Part shown: in pieces, positions 29,024-40,757 of the stretch
How the letters are laid out: every line of letters begins with the position of its first letter
How positions within the stretch are numbered: position 1 is the first letter of the stretch
Assembly: GCA_030710605.1 (NCBI GenBank)
Contig: CP092882.1
Location: forward strand, 17,356,316 to 17,420,315
DNA: 64,000 nucleotides
Direction: 5' to 3'
DNA from: Cordylochernes scorpioides
Taxonomy: Eukaryota > Arthropoda > Arachnida > Pseudoscorpiones > Chernetidae
Translations under genes and position numbers: made by a program
Notes under the pieces: model-generated
The model's database searches: none
What the model was told of the DNA's origin: nothing
Seen by the model: only the letters and a program-made list of their open reading frames with translations

Positions 29024-31039
29024 TTTTTGTCTATAGTAGAGATTTCCAAGATTCTATTTCTGAAACATTTTTTTTTTGGATGAAGACAAATAAAACCATC
29101 TTGATAGTATTGAATTTTACAGTAAATACATTTGCCAGCAGAAGGCATGATGAGATTACATGAAATTTAAACCAGTTATATGCTTAGTATGTTCCTTCAG
29201 TTGTAATTTGACACCGTCTTGAAATAAAGAAATTGGACGGTGCGCTATATCTTGATGCTGGATATTTCTGTGTCAGAAAGGTGTAGTTATTCTGTTTAAT
29301 GAGAATTCCAATAATTATCGAAATTTAGCAGATTATCATTGGGGATTTGAACAACTGTCTTGAAAATTTTTGAACAGCCCGAGTAGATAAAGGAGTCCTG
29401 GAGTTAGAGTGGAGAATTAGTAGTACAGACTGACCACTCGACGCAGATAACTCTAGGGAACAATTATTGTGTTAATCCGCCGTAGACAAGAAGAACATTG
29501 ATTCTCAGGATACTCGATAGGCAGAATTTTGAGAATTGATAAGGTCATGGTTAAAGTTTACACAGGCATGTGGGAGTAAAGACAGTGATTTAAAGAGGCA
29601 GCCTTATGCCTTAAATACTTTCAGTGGAAGTAGATGCCACTGCAAATATTCAGGTCTAATAATTTCTAAATTTGAAGTCATGCATGACGGGTTAGCACGG
29701 GATTGACGCCTGGACGGGTTTTCACTGGGATTAATCGAGCCTGCGAAAGAACTAGAAGAAGTGTGACATGTCACACCACTGTACTAAGATAATAATTGAG
29801 AAGATTTATGTTGAGCCAACTGAAATTAGTAAAGAATTAAGAGATTAAGGTCTTATTCTTTGAGTTTTACACTAATTTCAATTACGCGATATGGACGGCG
29901 TTATAAGTTGGGTGGAAATGATTCGGCCGCAATGGGATGGTCTCCTGGAGATCGGTACGATCAAATAATACTTATTGAATGCCGGGCGGGATCGCATAAA
30001 GCATTAAATGACATCGAGAAATGCTTAAAGAAACACCCTAGAAGATTGGGGATCGACAAAATGACGACATGGAAAATGCTCAACATTGTACATTGGCAGC
30101 AAAATGATATCTTGCTATTGTATGGACGACCACTCCTTCCTGAAATGTGCAGCGGATGTTAGTCCCAGAATTAGGTCCTTTGAGGCGACACTTTCCTTTG
30201 CAGATGACATAAAGACGCATGACAAAACAGCACACGAGCATTTAAACTAGCTTCAATTCCTGCCATTAATTAATTTAGTTGACCAATAGCTATAGAACCG
30301 CTGGAGACCTCCATACCCTGTGTGAATATTTTAGTGAGAAATGAGCGATTCAATTCCATGAGCCATGAGGTATCCTGTAAGATCAGAGATGTACCCCATT
30401 CAATTTTTTTTATAGTAGCCAGTGCGAGATATTTCCAGAATATATTTTTTTTTAACTGTCATATAATTCGGAAACTAGAAAACTACACTATTTTGATACA
30501 GTTTACATCTAGCATCCATGTGAACTCAATATGACTATTGAACATAGATTGAAGATTAATGAGCGAGCCAACCTAAAGAGAACGAGTTTAATAGGCTTAC
30601 AATCAGTAGTTGAAACAGACTATTCGCACAATTTTGTTATGTTCTCCCCCTAGCTGATCTATGACATTATAGATTTTTTTTAACAAGGTGACTACCCCGT
30701 CGAGTGTATATGAAGGTATAAAGGTTTAAAGGTCATAGGCTATTGGAATAATAATACACTAGTAATAATTATAGTCCATTCTGATGTACAGTAGAGACAG
30801 TGAGAACAGCGCCTCTACCATCATGGCTAGTTAGTTTCAATACACCCAGAAAGAGCATTGATCTAAGATTACTATCCACCCACATGGATGAACATGTACC
30901 TCTCCCATTTCTTTTCCCTTTTGGGCCATGAACCCATCTTTCACCCCTCGGTTCCCTGCCCCCATTAATACATGAGATTCTCTTCTCCAATCCCCACTAC
31001 TAATCTGGAATATTTCAGACAGCAGACTGAGAGAGAACC
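29024..31039 (+). other. Long leader region of the Gypsy-type element
   Basis: About 2 kb without recognisable coding sequence. A 100-codon open frame at 29860-30162 has no family resemblance. Composition is closer to balanced than the surrounding genome. It may hold packaging or translation signals; none can be identified by eye. Confidence 0.4.
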
Positions 31040-32020
31040 ATGCACCCTGGAGATGACCCCTCACCCAGCCAGACGCCGTTGCCGTCTGCGCTATACCATT
31101 TGGAAAAGTTTGAGGGAAATGGGCTCATACCATTCGACAAGTTCATCCGGGACTTCGAATTGGTCTACGATGTGAAAGCCCTGGATGATTCTAGGAGGAG
31201 GATCCTCCTGGACAATCACCTTCGAGGAGCTGCGAGAGAGTTCGCCCTCCAGGCCTCCCAGATCAAACTGGGATACAACGAATTAAAGGAAAACCTGGAA
31301 CAGAGATTCTCCAGGAGGGCCCCCAAGAGAGAAGCCAGGAAGAAGTTCTTCTCCTGTAGACAAAGGCCCGGAGAAAAGGTTAAGGAATACGCGAACAGAG
31401 TGCGGAGCCTTGCCTCAGAAGCCGAGTCAGATGGCCTGAGGATCGACATCACTGAGGTCGCTGATATCTTCCTCACTGGACTCTGTCCAAACCTGTGGCA
31501 GAGAGCCCACCAACTCCAGAATGAGTCATGGGAGGTAATTGTGAGCAGTCTCCACCAGATCGAAGAAAGGGATGACGAGTACTCCAGATGCCAAATGGAA
31601 GATGAAGAGGGGAGTGCCAGGAAGTTGAGGGAGTTGACGAGCCAGATGGCCCGGCTGGAATCCAAGTTAAAGAACCTGGAGACGGAAAACCAGGACCTGA
31701 GGAGGACCCACAGGGAGCAACCCAGGATGAATATGGGAAACAGGTGGGACACCAACCAGGCCAGAGGTTTCCAGCGGAGAGGAGGTTCCGCTCAGAACAA
31801 CCAGCCCACTATACAAGGGACCAGGCAGGAGAGACCCCAACAGAACCCCAACGGTAGAGCCCCACAAGAACAGCGCAAGGAAGGCCCTCCAGCAACATAC
31901 AAGGGAGGAGCGCCAAGGGGGTATGAGGGCCCCGAAGCAACGCGGACACCCATCAGGTGCTTCAGATGCGGGGAGACAGGCCACATGGCAAGGATTTGCA
32001 CAGCCATGACAAAAAAATAG
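31040..32020 (+). CDS. gag: Gag polyprotein
   Basis: 326 codons. Residues about 15-180 form a helical Gag capsid-like region of the retrotransposon type (KFEGNGLIPFDKFIRDFELV, LRGAAREFAL, YNELKENLEQRF, FFSCRQRPGEKVKEYANRV, DIFLTGLCPNLW). A predicted coiled coil follows at about 195-230 (LRELTSQMARLESKLKNLET). Next is a Gln/Arg/Gly-rich basic linker, and the end is one CCHC zinc knuckle (CFRCGETGHMARIC). The stop TAG at 32018-32020 directly follows the slippery A-run. It forms the particle and binds the element RNA. The ATG at 31040 is the first in a good frame and the frame is fully open. Confidence 0.9.
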   Translation: MHPGDDPSPSQTPLPSALYHLEKFEGNGLIPFDKFIRDFELVYDVKALDDSRRRILLDNHLRGAAREFALQASQIKLGYNELKENLEQRFSRRAPKREARKKFFSCRQRPGEKVKEYANRVRSLASEAESDGLRIDITEVADIFLTGLCPNLWQRAHQLQNESWEVIVSSLHQIEERDDEYSRCQMEDEEGSARKLRELTSQMARLESKLKNLETENQDLRRTHREQPRMNMGNRWDTNQARGFQRRGGSAQNNQPTIQGTRQERPQQNPNGRAPQEQRKEGPPATYKGGAPRGYEGPEATRTPIRCFRCGETGHMARICTAMTKK

Positions 32021-32065
32021 GTCCGGCTTGCCTCAAAGCAGGGAATGGGGGAACTCTAGCCGGCC
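32011..32065 (+). promoter_or_regulatory. -1 ribosomal frameshift signal between gag and pol
   Basis: Slippery heptamer A AAA AAA (32011-32017) sits in the gag frame immediately before the TAG. Five bases on, CCGGCT (32023-32028) can pair with AGCCGG (32058-32063); the stem extends to 8 bp with one bulge. A -1 slip enters the pol frame exactly. This is the classical geometry of retroelement frameshifting. Confidence 0.8.
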
Positions 32066-35000
32066 TACCTGTAATCACTTGTACATTTGTAGATAAAGGT
32101 TGGTCTCTGAGCAATAGGACTATCAGACTAATTATCGATACAGGCTCAGAGGCCAACATTGTAAATATAGATTCCTTGGATATTAGCGCTGAAGGTTTGG
32201 GTAAACCCACCTTCCTTAAGGGGATTAGTGGGAGTGAGTTAAGGTCACTGGGGAGTGAGTTAATAGAGGTTAGGGCCTATATCAGGGGAAAACCCATCAG
32301 GGAAGTAAAAACAACATTTGAATACTGCCATCTAGGTGGGCTAGGCTTTGATGGAATCCTAGGTATGCCAGGATTCAAGGCTCTAAGACTCACTCTCAAC
32401 CATGATGGAAGCGTCAGATCAGACTTTGAGCAGGACGAAGAACCGACTAAGTCGGCCTTCCTGTCCTCGTTACAGGCCAGTGAGGTGCCTGTCAGACCAC
32501 CCAGTATACCTCTACATAAAATCAGGACAGGGGAAGACGTCCTTAGGGCATATAGTCACTGTTTCTGTGACGACATCTCCGATATGGGCGATGGGTCAAC
32601 CATCATTGCCCCTAAGTTAAAGATACTGACTGGAAAGCCAGTCTATAGACGTCAGTATCCGATCCCAAATAAGCTGGTCTCAAAGGTGAAGGCCTTAGTA
32701 GACGAATTGGAAGAAGCTGGAATAATCGAGGGGAGTACATCCTTATGGAATTCTCCCCTATTCCCCGTTGCTAAAACAGACGGCAACGTCCGCATTACAA
32801 TGGACCTGCGATTAATTAATGAGGTGACAGAATTCTTCCCGTTCCCAATACCTCGTGTTGAAGACAACCTGCGTGCTTTTGCAGGCGCAAAGGTCTTCAG
32901 CACATTAGACTTGACCTCTGGATTTTTCCAGATTCGCATCCCGGAGGGTGATAGAGATTATTTCACTTTCTCTCTGCCCTGGGGGAGATATCGTTTCACA
33001 CGTCTACCACAAGGAGCGAAGAACTCAGCTCAGATCTTCCAATGGGCCATGAATTTGGTCCTAGGGGATTTGTTGTATAAATGCGTTCGTTTGTACATCG
33101 ATGATGTCATCGTCTACAGCGACTCTCATGAGCAGCATGTAGCGGACCTTGCCGCTGTACTCGAACGCCTGAGTCGCTTTAATCTAAAGGCTAGGCGTGG
33201 GAAGAGTTATTTCTTCAAGGGCTCTGTAGATTACCTCGGTCATGTAATTGATCAGGATGGGATAAAACCCATGTGGGATAATGTCGCGGCTCTCAGGGAT
33301 TTGAAACGTCCCCACAACATCAGGGGGGTCAGAAGTCTTTTGGGTACTGTAAACTACTACAGGCGCTTCATACCCAACGCAGGTGAACTCCTAGCTCCAC
33401 TAAGTAACTTATTGAGAAAGGGGCGAAGATTCACTTGGGGTACAATAGAGCAGACAGCCTTTGAGACCATAAAACAAGTACTAACCAGTGAGCCTTTACT
33501 GGCTCATCCAATGATAGGGCGACCATTTATCCTCAATACAGACGCCAGTGGAATAGCGGTTGGCGCTTGTCTCCAACAGGAGATAGACGGGGTTGTCAAG
33601 CCAATAGCTTACTATAGCAAACGGTTGATAGGCCCCGAAACTCGCTATTCCACAATCGAAAAGGAGGCTTATGCCGTAGTGTTGTCTCTGCAGCACTTTA
33701 AACACCTCCTGGCGGGCAGTAAGGTTGAGGTGCATACCGATCACAAACCGATCACTTATAACAAGGGGACTGATTATAAGAACGCTCGATTGTCTAGATG
33801 GGCAGAGATCATCCAAGACTTCAATGTGACATTTGTGTATGTCCCGGGGAAAGAAAACACGGTAGCCGACTTCCTCAGTAGGTTCCCGTGTGAGGATGAT
33901 CCTGAACCATCACGAGATAAGAGAGTTGTGGCCGCAGTAATTAAAAATCGTGGGCCCCCCTTGATAGATAGTGATCGGACGTGGGAAGGTTTGCTTAAGG
34001 ACAAGAAATGGGCCCCCTTATTGAAACTAATAGGTGACCGACGGTCTACCGAGACTGTAACTTATAAAAATAAGGATTATAAAATGCACGAGGGTTACCT
34101 TGTGTCTAAGAACAGTGGGGGTATCTGGGTGAAGGTGGTTCCGTCAGACATTAGGGAGATGGTGATTAAATATCACCACGACGTTCCGACGGGAGGTCAT
34201 TTTGGGGTCAAGAAGGTAATGAGAAGGCTGAAGGACGATTATTATTGGCCGGGTATGAGGACACAGGTCCGAAACTATATATACAGATGCGAGGGTTGCC
34301 AGCTCTCAAATCAAGGTGTAACCAAGGCTGGTAATGCTCCCCACTTCAGGCCTGGAAAACCATTTGAGCATCTTGCTCTAGACTTCATAGGACCCTTAGA
34401 GAAGACTTCCAGAGGACATTCTAGCATCCTGACCATAGTCGATTTATTTACCAAATTCCCTATTTTAATACCTACAAGAGACCAGTGTGCCAGTACAGTG
34501 GTTAAAGCGCTGTTGGAAAGCGTAATTACTATCTTTGGAGTACCGAAAACTATACTTTCGGACCGGGGTTCGGCATTCATTAGCTGTATTTTCAAAGGGA
34601 TTTGCAAGGCCATGGGGGTAAGTGCAGTGAACACCACTGCTTGGAGACCTCAAAGTAATGGCGCTGTAGAAAGGCTCAACAGAACAGTAATTGAATCTTT
34701 GCGTAGGTGTGAGGCAGGTTCTAATTGGGATGACATCTTACCCATGGTAGCTTTAGCTATCAGAACCACTGAACATTCTAGTACAGGATTTACGCCAGCG
34801 AAACTCGTCTTCGGACATGAGCTGAGGCTCCCGCAACCCTTTCAGGAAGCGGGACAAAGTCCTGTAAGCGAAGATTTGATTGCTCAAACGGCAGCCTTCT
34901 ACGAGCGGGAACTAACAGAGAAGGTCGAGAAGATAAGAGAGGTGGTAAGGCAAACCTACTTGAGTGAACAGGAAGAAGCTAGGACTAAGTTTGAAAACAA

Positions 35001-35484
35001 AAGGCTGAGAACTTTTAATAATGGGGATTTAGTCCTAGTGGAGAGAATGCATGAGACGAAGGGGCGTCACAAATTTGAGCCAAGGTATGGGGGTCCATAT
35101 GAGGTACTAAAAAGGGCTGGTGATACTGTATATCTCTTGAAGAATCTAGAAACTGGGAATTTGGATAAATACCATATAGATAGGTTAAAACAATACCATA
35201 TACCAATTAGGATTTTCCCCACAGAGGAGGAGGAGACTAGTGATGGTAATTCAAGTCAAGGTTCCAGTGATGAAGATCATTGGATTCATCTTACAGGTCC
35301 AGCTTATCTCCCTAATAGGTCCGTTAATGTAGTGGTTCCACAAGGGGTGACAACCAGAGCGAACTCAGAAGTAATGAGACGAGGGGAAGTTGACAGAGTT
35401 AGTGTGAACAGTTTAACTTTACGCAGGTCTACAAGGGTGAAAAGGCCCACACAGTGTAAATTCTGCTTAGACTGTCGCCTCTAA
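32017..35484 (+). CDS. pol: Pol polyprotein (protease, RT, RNase H, integrase)
   Basis: About 1155 codons read after the -1 shift; the frame is open from at least 31957. Protease active site DTGS at 32137. Reverse transcriptase from about 32640, with LPQGAKNS near 33001 and YIDD at 33094-33105. RNase H begins near NTDASG (33535), with EKEAYAV and HTDHKP. Integrase has the HHCC zinc finger (HH...CEGC, 34170-34305) and catalytic Asp at 34381 and 34561 and Glu at 34669, spaced DD35E. A GPY/F module (YGGPYEVL) lies near 35086. There is no chromodomain. Domain order PR-RT-RH-INT defines Ty3/Gypsy. No frameshift or stop is seen. Confidence 0.95.
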   Translation: MGPACLKAGNGGTLAGLPVITCTFVDKGWSLSNRTIRLIIDTGSEANIVNIDSLDISAEGLGKPTFLKGISGSELRSLGSELIEVRAYIRGKPIREVKTTFEYCHLGGLGFDGILGMPGFKALRLTLNHDGSVRSDFEQDEEPTKSAFLSSLQASEVPVRPPSIPLHKIRTGEDVLRAYSHCFCDDISDMGDGSTIIAPKLKILTGKPVYRRQYPIPNKLVSKVKALVDELEEAGIIEGSTSLWNSPLFPVAKTDGNVRITMDLRLINEVTEFFPFPIPRVEDNLRAFAGAKVFSTLDLTSGFFQIRIPEGDRDYFTFSLPWGRYRFTRLPQGAKNSAQIFQWAMNLVLGDLLYKCVRLYIDDVIVYSDSHEQHVADLAAVLERLSRFNLKARRGKSYFFKGSVDYLGHVIDQDGIKPMWDNVAALRDLKRPHNIRGVRSLLGTVNYYRRFIPNAGELLAPLSNLLRKGRRFTWGTIEQTAFETIKQVLTSEPLLAHPMIGRPFILNTDASGIAVGACLQQEIDGVVKPIAYYSKRLIGPETRYSTIEKEAYAVVLSLQHFKHLLAGSKVEVHTDHKPITYNKGTDYKNARLSRWAEIIQDFNVTFVYVPGKENTVADFLSRFPCEDDPEPSRDKRVVAAVIKNRGPPLIDSDRTWEGLLKDKKWAPLLKLIGDRRSTETVTYKNKDYKMHEGYLVSKNSGGIWVKVVPSDIREMVIKYHHDVPTGGHFGVKKVMRRLKDDYYWPGMRTQVRNYIYRCEGCQLSNQGVTKAGNAPHFRPGKPFEHLALDFIGPLEKTSRGHSSILTIVDLFTKFPILIPTRDQCASTVVKALLESVITIFGVPKTILSDRGSAFISCIFKGICKAMGVSAVNTTAWRPQSNGAVERLNRTVIESLRRCEAGSNWDDILPMVALAIRTTEHSSTGFTPAKLVFGHELRLPQPFQEAGQSPVSEDLIAQTAAFYERELTEKVEKIREVVRQTYLSEQEEARTKFENKRLRTFNNGDLVLVERMHETKGRHKFEPRYGGPYEVLKRAGDTVYLLKNLETGNLDKYHIDRLKQYHIPIRIFPTEEEETSDGNSSQGSSDEDHWIHLTGPAYLPNRSVNVVVPQGVTTRANSEVMRRGEVDRVSVNSLTLRRSTRVKRPTQCKFCLDCRL

Positions 35485-38400
35485 CTAGGATTTTGGAGTG
35501 TGTACGGAGAATCAGCTCGATAGAGTGAGAAGTTTAGAGATTTCAACCTTTTTTTTTTTTCATTTAAAAACCTTTTTTTTTTTAAGTAGAACTTCATTAG
35601 GATTCCTTTTTTTTTTTTTCTATACAAACTATTTCTTGTTAAAACCCGAGTTTCAAAGACCAGTGAGAATAATGTATACCATTGTGAATTAACTATTTAG
35701 TGTAAATCTGAAATTTTAGTTATTATCAGGAGTAATAGGTGAAGGAAGGTGTAGGAAATCACAACTTAGAGGGGGGCTATGTCTAAAACAACAAACCTAA
35801 TAGGCATCCTATGGCTTGTGTTGGGTAATTCAGAAACCCTATAATCCCTGGCCTTCAGGTAGTAGCTTTGAAATAGGTTTCTAATGAGGACATGAAAGGT
35901 CAATCTCTCAGAGTAAAGTTGTGAAGTATAGGGACCCTAAGCCAGGGGTAGAAGTTAAGTAGACCCAGACTATAGTCGATCCTTGGAAAGCACTTGAGAA
36001 TGTTAGTGTTGGGTAGTGAATCGTAAACCCTATAAATCCATCTTTCAATAGAGTGCTGAGGTCGGACTACTGCAAAGGGGACAGACGCACGAGGAAGTAA
36101 GAAGAAAGTGACTTCACCCACGGTGGCTAGGGGAGAGACTCAATCCGCTTTTATGAGGTGTCACGCTTAATGGTCCTTTATTCGCCATTATAATTTGTGT
36201 ATGTCTTTACATAGAATTGTCGTGAAAAGTCGCTTGGTGTCAAGGCAAGGGCAGTTTTTGAAGTTACACTGATTTTTTAGTAGGTTAGCTTCCAGATTAT
36301 TTAGAATTGTTAACATTTGATTGTTAACAATCAATTTTGTTTATTTGTTTAAATATAAATAATGTTTATCCACGTATAGATAACTTTTATGTAGAGTTTG
36401 TATGAGGCATTTATTTAAGTCAATAGGGCTTTAGTCCCAACTTTGTTTTAATTAGATAACTTTATTTGATTTCTCATTGGTCCTGAAAGACTTTATTATT
36501 GTTAGGGTTTATTTGATAGATAATTGTAGTACTTTGGCATTTATAGCAATTTTTAACTATAGTATGAATGCAGTCTGCGAATGAAATATGTATGAATGGA
36601 ATGACTAATGATTGTTGTCAAAGTTAAAAACTATTATACTGTTAGACCAAATTTACTTTAGAGTAGTGTTAGGGAATTTAATAGGTTCAATTTTCAATTT
36701 TGATTTCTTTATTTGTTAGGAACGATAGCCTCACAGGACTGTAAAAACTCTATTCTTAGGAAAATATTCGCTCCATTTTTGTTAGGTCTCCTTTTGGAGG
36801 AGTATAAATTTTTTTTTAATTTCTATTACTAGGGTAATAAAGTATTCTTTGTTATTTATATCAACTTGAATTTTAAGAGTCGTAGATAATGATCATATCT
36901 CGATTCTCAGACTGGAAGGTTGTGGGAGGTTATGATCAGACCAGAAAACCCACAAAACTTCTCCTCATTAGAGGAAACGAAGAGGTATAGATTGAATTTT
37001 ATGCAGGATGGGGGATTTGTTTTAGCCATGCCGTATAGCCTGGGGTATAACGGCGCGACCTTGGGTAACCGATCTGACACCGTAGTTTCGACGCTTTTAG
37101 CGTGGCTGGAGCGAGGGTATTCCAGACGGGAGGTCCTGTGAGATTGGCATGTAGGCAGAGATTGCCCAGTTATTCTAGACGAAGTGTTTCCGTCTATTGA
37201 ATTTTTTTTTTGGTACCAGTTTGATCCCCCATAGCTAGCGGAAGTTTCTTCTAATAAAGGATTCGCCCTGCCATACGTTTTGTTGGAATGAATTCGAGCA
37301 TAAGACCGATTCGAGAGACAGAATAAGTAATTATCAGGACCTTCAACGAGTTTAGACTCGTTCCATGTTAGGATAAGATTTTAAAGTATTAGTTAACTAT
37401 AATGACCGCGAACGAGACACCAGAACGAGCCAATGAGTCAAAGTTTTAGAAGTGTTGTATTGAGGACAGTAGGATTAAGAGCAGTTATACAAGGAGTAGA
37501 ATTCTGAAGGAATTAGTAAAAGAACCAAAATTTCAGATTGATAAAAATTCAAACCTATAAGATGTAGATTTATAGGATTCAGGTCAATGAATAGAGAGTA
37601 TATTAGTAGACGAAAGTAATATGGATTTCTTGGAAGGGGGAGGTAGCTGAACTGTACACACCCCAGAGACAAGGTAAACGGAGTCACAAACAAAATAGTA
37701 GAAATTGATTAGTCGCTCTGCCAAAACAGAAAAATTCTCTTCATACGGTTGTCACCCTAGATTTAAATGGACTGTGTAGTTTAATAGAGGTCTGGGCTAT
37801 GCTCCATTTGACCAAGATTCTAAATGACGTTCCCATTTGGGTTGAGAGAGTATTGTAATTAGAGGAATCTAACACACAAGAGAGAACCCACCCTCCAGTA
37901 GGATCGGGATAGACGAATATTACCCAGTGACCAACTCGTGATTCCAGACTGAATAAGATTGAAAAACTTAACTGAGATACTAAACCTTGAACCTTCAGCG
38001 CACAAATATATATAATGTGTTTTCATTTTCTAATTGAATATGTTATTATTTTATATCATATATATTATATTATAATCATATGCTATTCATTTCAACAATT
38101 TTATTTCCTTTGATATTCATGATATTAGTAATATTTACCGGCCATGTTGCGATTTTTTTTTAACATGTTGTCATGGCTTATTCTTCCCTCAAGGTATGAT
38201 CTATTTTATCCTTATTGTCTTTTATCCGCCTTACTTGTATAAGTATATATATTTTGTCATCATATATAATTTTGTAAGTAGTTTTTCTTTTGTCATCTAT
38301 CATGGGATGATTTTTATCACTTATATCTTAACATATTTAATCACTATCTACATGATATGTTTTTTTTTTCTTCAATATATATGTTATACTCATCATATAA

Positions 38401-39183
38401 CATGGAAGGATTCATTTTATCATTACATATTTCGTGCCTTATTTAATGATTACTTACATAATTTGTTTTCTGTAATTTTTATTTAGCAAAAGTCATCATG
38501 TCATAGGCTAATCATTATGTATCAAGATATTTCTTTCAGCTAACTATAATTATCCTTTCCTTTGATTGTATATGTATAACTATACCACACGAATGTCTTG
38601 ATTGGTACTTAAATAAAGATGCTGGCATGTTTTAGGAGTTGGACTAGTCAGTTATTTCTAAACGACTCCTTGGCGCCCAAATTTTTATATATAATATGTA
38701 ATAGGGAAATGTTCTAACTGTATTGTTAGCAGAAAGAAGGTAGCAATGAATCCAGCACCACAAGAGGCAAGGATGGGGTTGAGAGGACTTACCACTAGGA
38801 GGGTCTACTCCTCAAGGCCAAAGAAGAAAGTGGAAGGGTGGTATATATACCCATGAATGGTAAGACAGATGACCTTGCTTACTTCCATACATATGATATG
38901 ACTGTCCCCAATAACCTATTTTGATAACAGTGTTCTGACAGAATAATAGCACATAAAAAAAACTCTTTGCCAGGATGCACAATGCCCACTAATGTTCGGA
39001 ATAATAAACATCTAGAATAGCATACCATCATTGTGATTAGCCTTATCTTCCCTATAGGTTTCGGTACACCTGACTTCACCTAGTAATGGAAAATGCATTT
39101 TGCTAGAAATGGGCCTGCTTTCATAGTAACTGATGAAAGGCAGATGAATAATGAATAGCACAAACGCATTTGTCCATTACTTG
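35485..39183 (+). other. 3' non-coding region of the Gypsy-type element
   Basis: 3.7 kb between pol and the 3' LTR. Open frames are short (for example 36920-37141, 73 codons; 38196-38486, a hydrophobic AT-rich stretch) and show no envelope features. A second, unrecognised insertion here is possible but no ends or duplications were found. Confidence 0.5.
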
Positions 39184-39196
39184 GCAGGGGGAGGAT
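39184..39196 (+). other. Polypurine tract
   Basis: GCAGGGGGAGGAT lies directly before the 3' LTR, the normal plus-strand primer site. Confidence 0.75.
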
Positions 39197-40757
39197 TGTT
39201 GGGGCACGTTTTTGTAACCATACCCCAACAGAAGGCGTATGTATAATCAAATCAAATGGATACATGGCTTCCCTCCCACATAGACTTACAGACCATTTTT
39301 TTGCCCAGAAACTTAGACACTTGGTGACACCAGACTTCCATGCCGAAAGCTGATGCCTGGTAAAGAAGAAGACATCCAGAGACATCCGAGCTGGAAACTG
39401 TTGTTTCATATGTACATACATTCCCCTCACCAAAAATTTAGGTAAAGGTGACCAGAAAAAAAAAAAAAGGAGAAAAATGGAGAAGGAAGATCTCTAAAGA
39501 CTGAAACTTATAAAATATCCTTCCAGAGAAAGGAAAGCATCACATTACAGTCCAGGTAAAAAGGGCCTGGGTCAATTTTAGCCAAGACGGGGGGGCGATA
39601 TATATACCATCCCGAGAAAAAGGGAGGATTGTATGTCAACCCATGTGGAAAGACGGGGGGCTGGAGTCTGAAATCTTACACTACCGCAGGGGTTGTTTCT
39701 CTCTTTAGATTTTTTTTGTTTTGGTAATACTATATGTTCTATTTTGAAGGGGAGAGGCCTGGGGCGTCTATGAAATTGATACTGGAGCCGTTGGCCATTT
39801 TGATTGGTGTTTCTTTCGGCGAATGAAAATGGAGAATGAGATGATATAAAAGAAGGTTCTTTGCCAAAAGGCGGGGATTTTTTTTTGATCGGAGTCGCTC
39901 AGTGAAAGGACAGTCTGTAGACAGGAGACCTTTGCCAGGCACTTTCGAGAAAAGGTAAGCCATTTGTCATTATGACTTAGCGCCCCCCCCCCCCCCCTTT
40001 TTTTTTTTTGTAGTAGCCAACCTAGATTTCGCATGGGCCCTAAAGGGCTATAAAGTAACTTCAGGTCACCTCTATCTAAATTTTACTATGTAAATAGCAT
40101 ATCTCGTCAGTATAGACATGTTCCCAAATTTTAAGATATTTAAATAAATATCTAGAGAAATTTTCTTGTCTCCTCTGTTACCTATTTCATACATAATTTG
40201 TCTTAGGGTGCTATTCCAACTGTTTAAATAAAATGTCGTATGTTTATTACCTATTTGAAGGGAATGTTACTAATAATCAAGTCTCCCATAAATTACCGGC
40301 CACATACATTGCCGCGAGTGTCTGTGTTTCAGTGTTTTATAGATTGCCCAATTTAATAACGATTTCGTGGGTTGTCAGATGAAGTTGTATAATAGTGTCG
40401 CGGTTGTTCCCATCTTTAGACCACTGTACTGACAATATTATATGCTCAATCCTTGCTTTAGCTCAACTCTTAATCAATTACAGAGTTTTTTTTTCCCTTT
40501 TCCTTTTTTTATTTATTTTATTTATCCTATTTGCACAAATTGTATTACATGTGATGATGTAAAGACATATGCCGATAGTGCATCACTGACAGCTGTGCTG
40601 CTATTATACAACATTAAGGTCTTGCTGCGGGTTATATACATGGGGTTGTTGGCCTAAATTGCTATATATATATATATATATACTTAAGTAAGGAGACTTT
40701 AATAAGTCACATCGTGTACCCTCCCTTTTCAACTATCCAAACTAGGGGAACCCATCA
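39197..40757 (+). repeat. 3' LTR of the Gypsy-type element
   Basis: 1561 bp, near-identical to 26493-28049. Differences seen: C-run and T-run lengths near 39985-40010, GTCGTATG for GTTGTATG near 40236, and TA-run length near 40670. Confidence 0.95.

Larger units (their letters stand above)
26493..40757 (+). mobile_element. Complete Ty3/Gypsy-type LTR retrotransposon, 14.3 kb
   Basis: Two LTRs of about 1.56 kb begin TGTTGGGG and end ACCCATCA. They differ only in homopolymer lengths and one or two substitutions, so the insertion is young. Order inside: 3.0-kb leader, gag (31040-32020), -1 frameshift site, pol with PR-RT-RNase H-INT (to 35484), 3.7-kb 3' region, purine tract, 3' LTR. No envelope gene is seen. 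Both frames are open, so the copy may be autonomous. Unusual are the size and the long untranslated regions, one carrying a PLE fragment. Confidence 0.95.

Noticed and set aside
29860-30162. 100-codon open frame in the Gypsy leader
   Set aside because: No recognisable motif and the length is not unusual for this composition.
35900-38486. Envelope gene of the Gypsy-type element
   Set aside because: No frame of useful length with signal peptide, cleavage site or membrane anchor; the hydrophobic frame at 38196-38486 is AT-driven.
26421-40657. Several short frames duplicated in both LTRs (for example 27736-27951 and 40442-40657)
   Set aside because: They are identical only because the LTRs are; sequences are low-complexity and lack any family feature.
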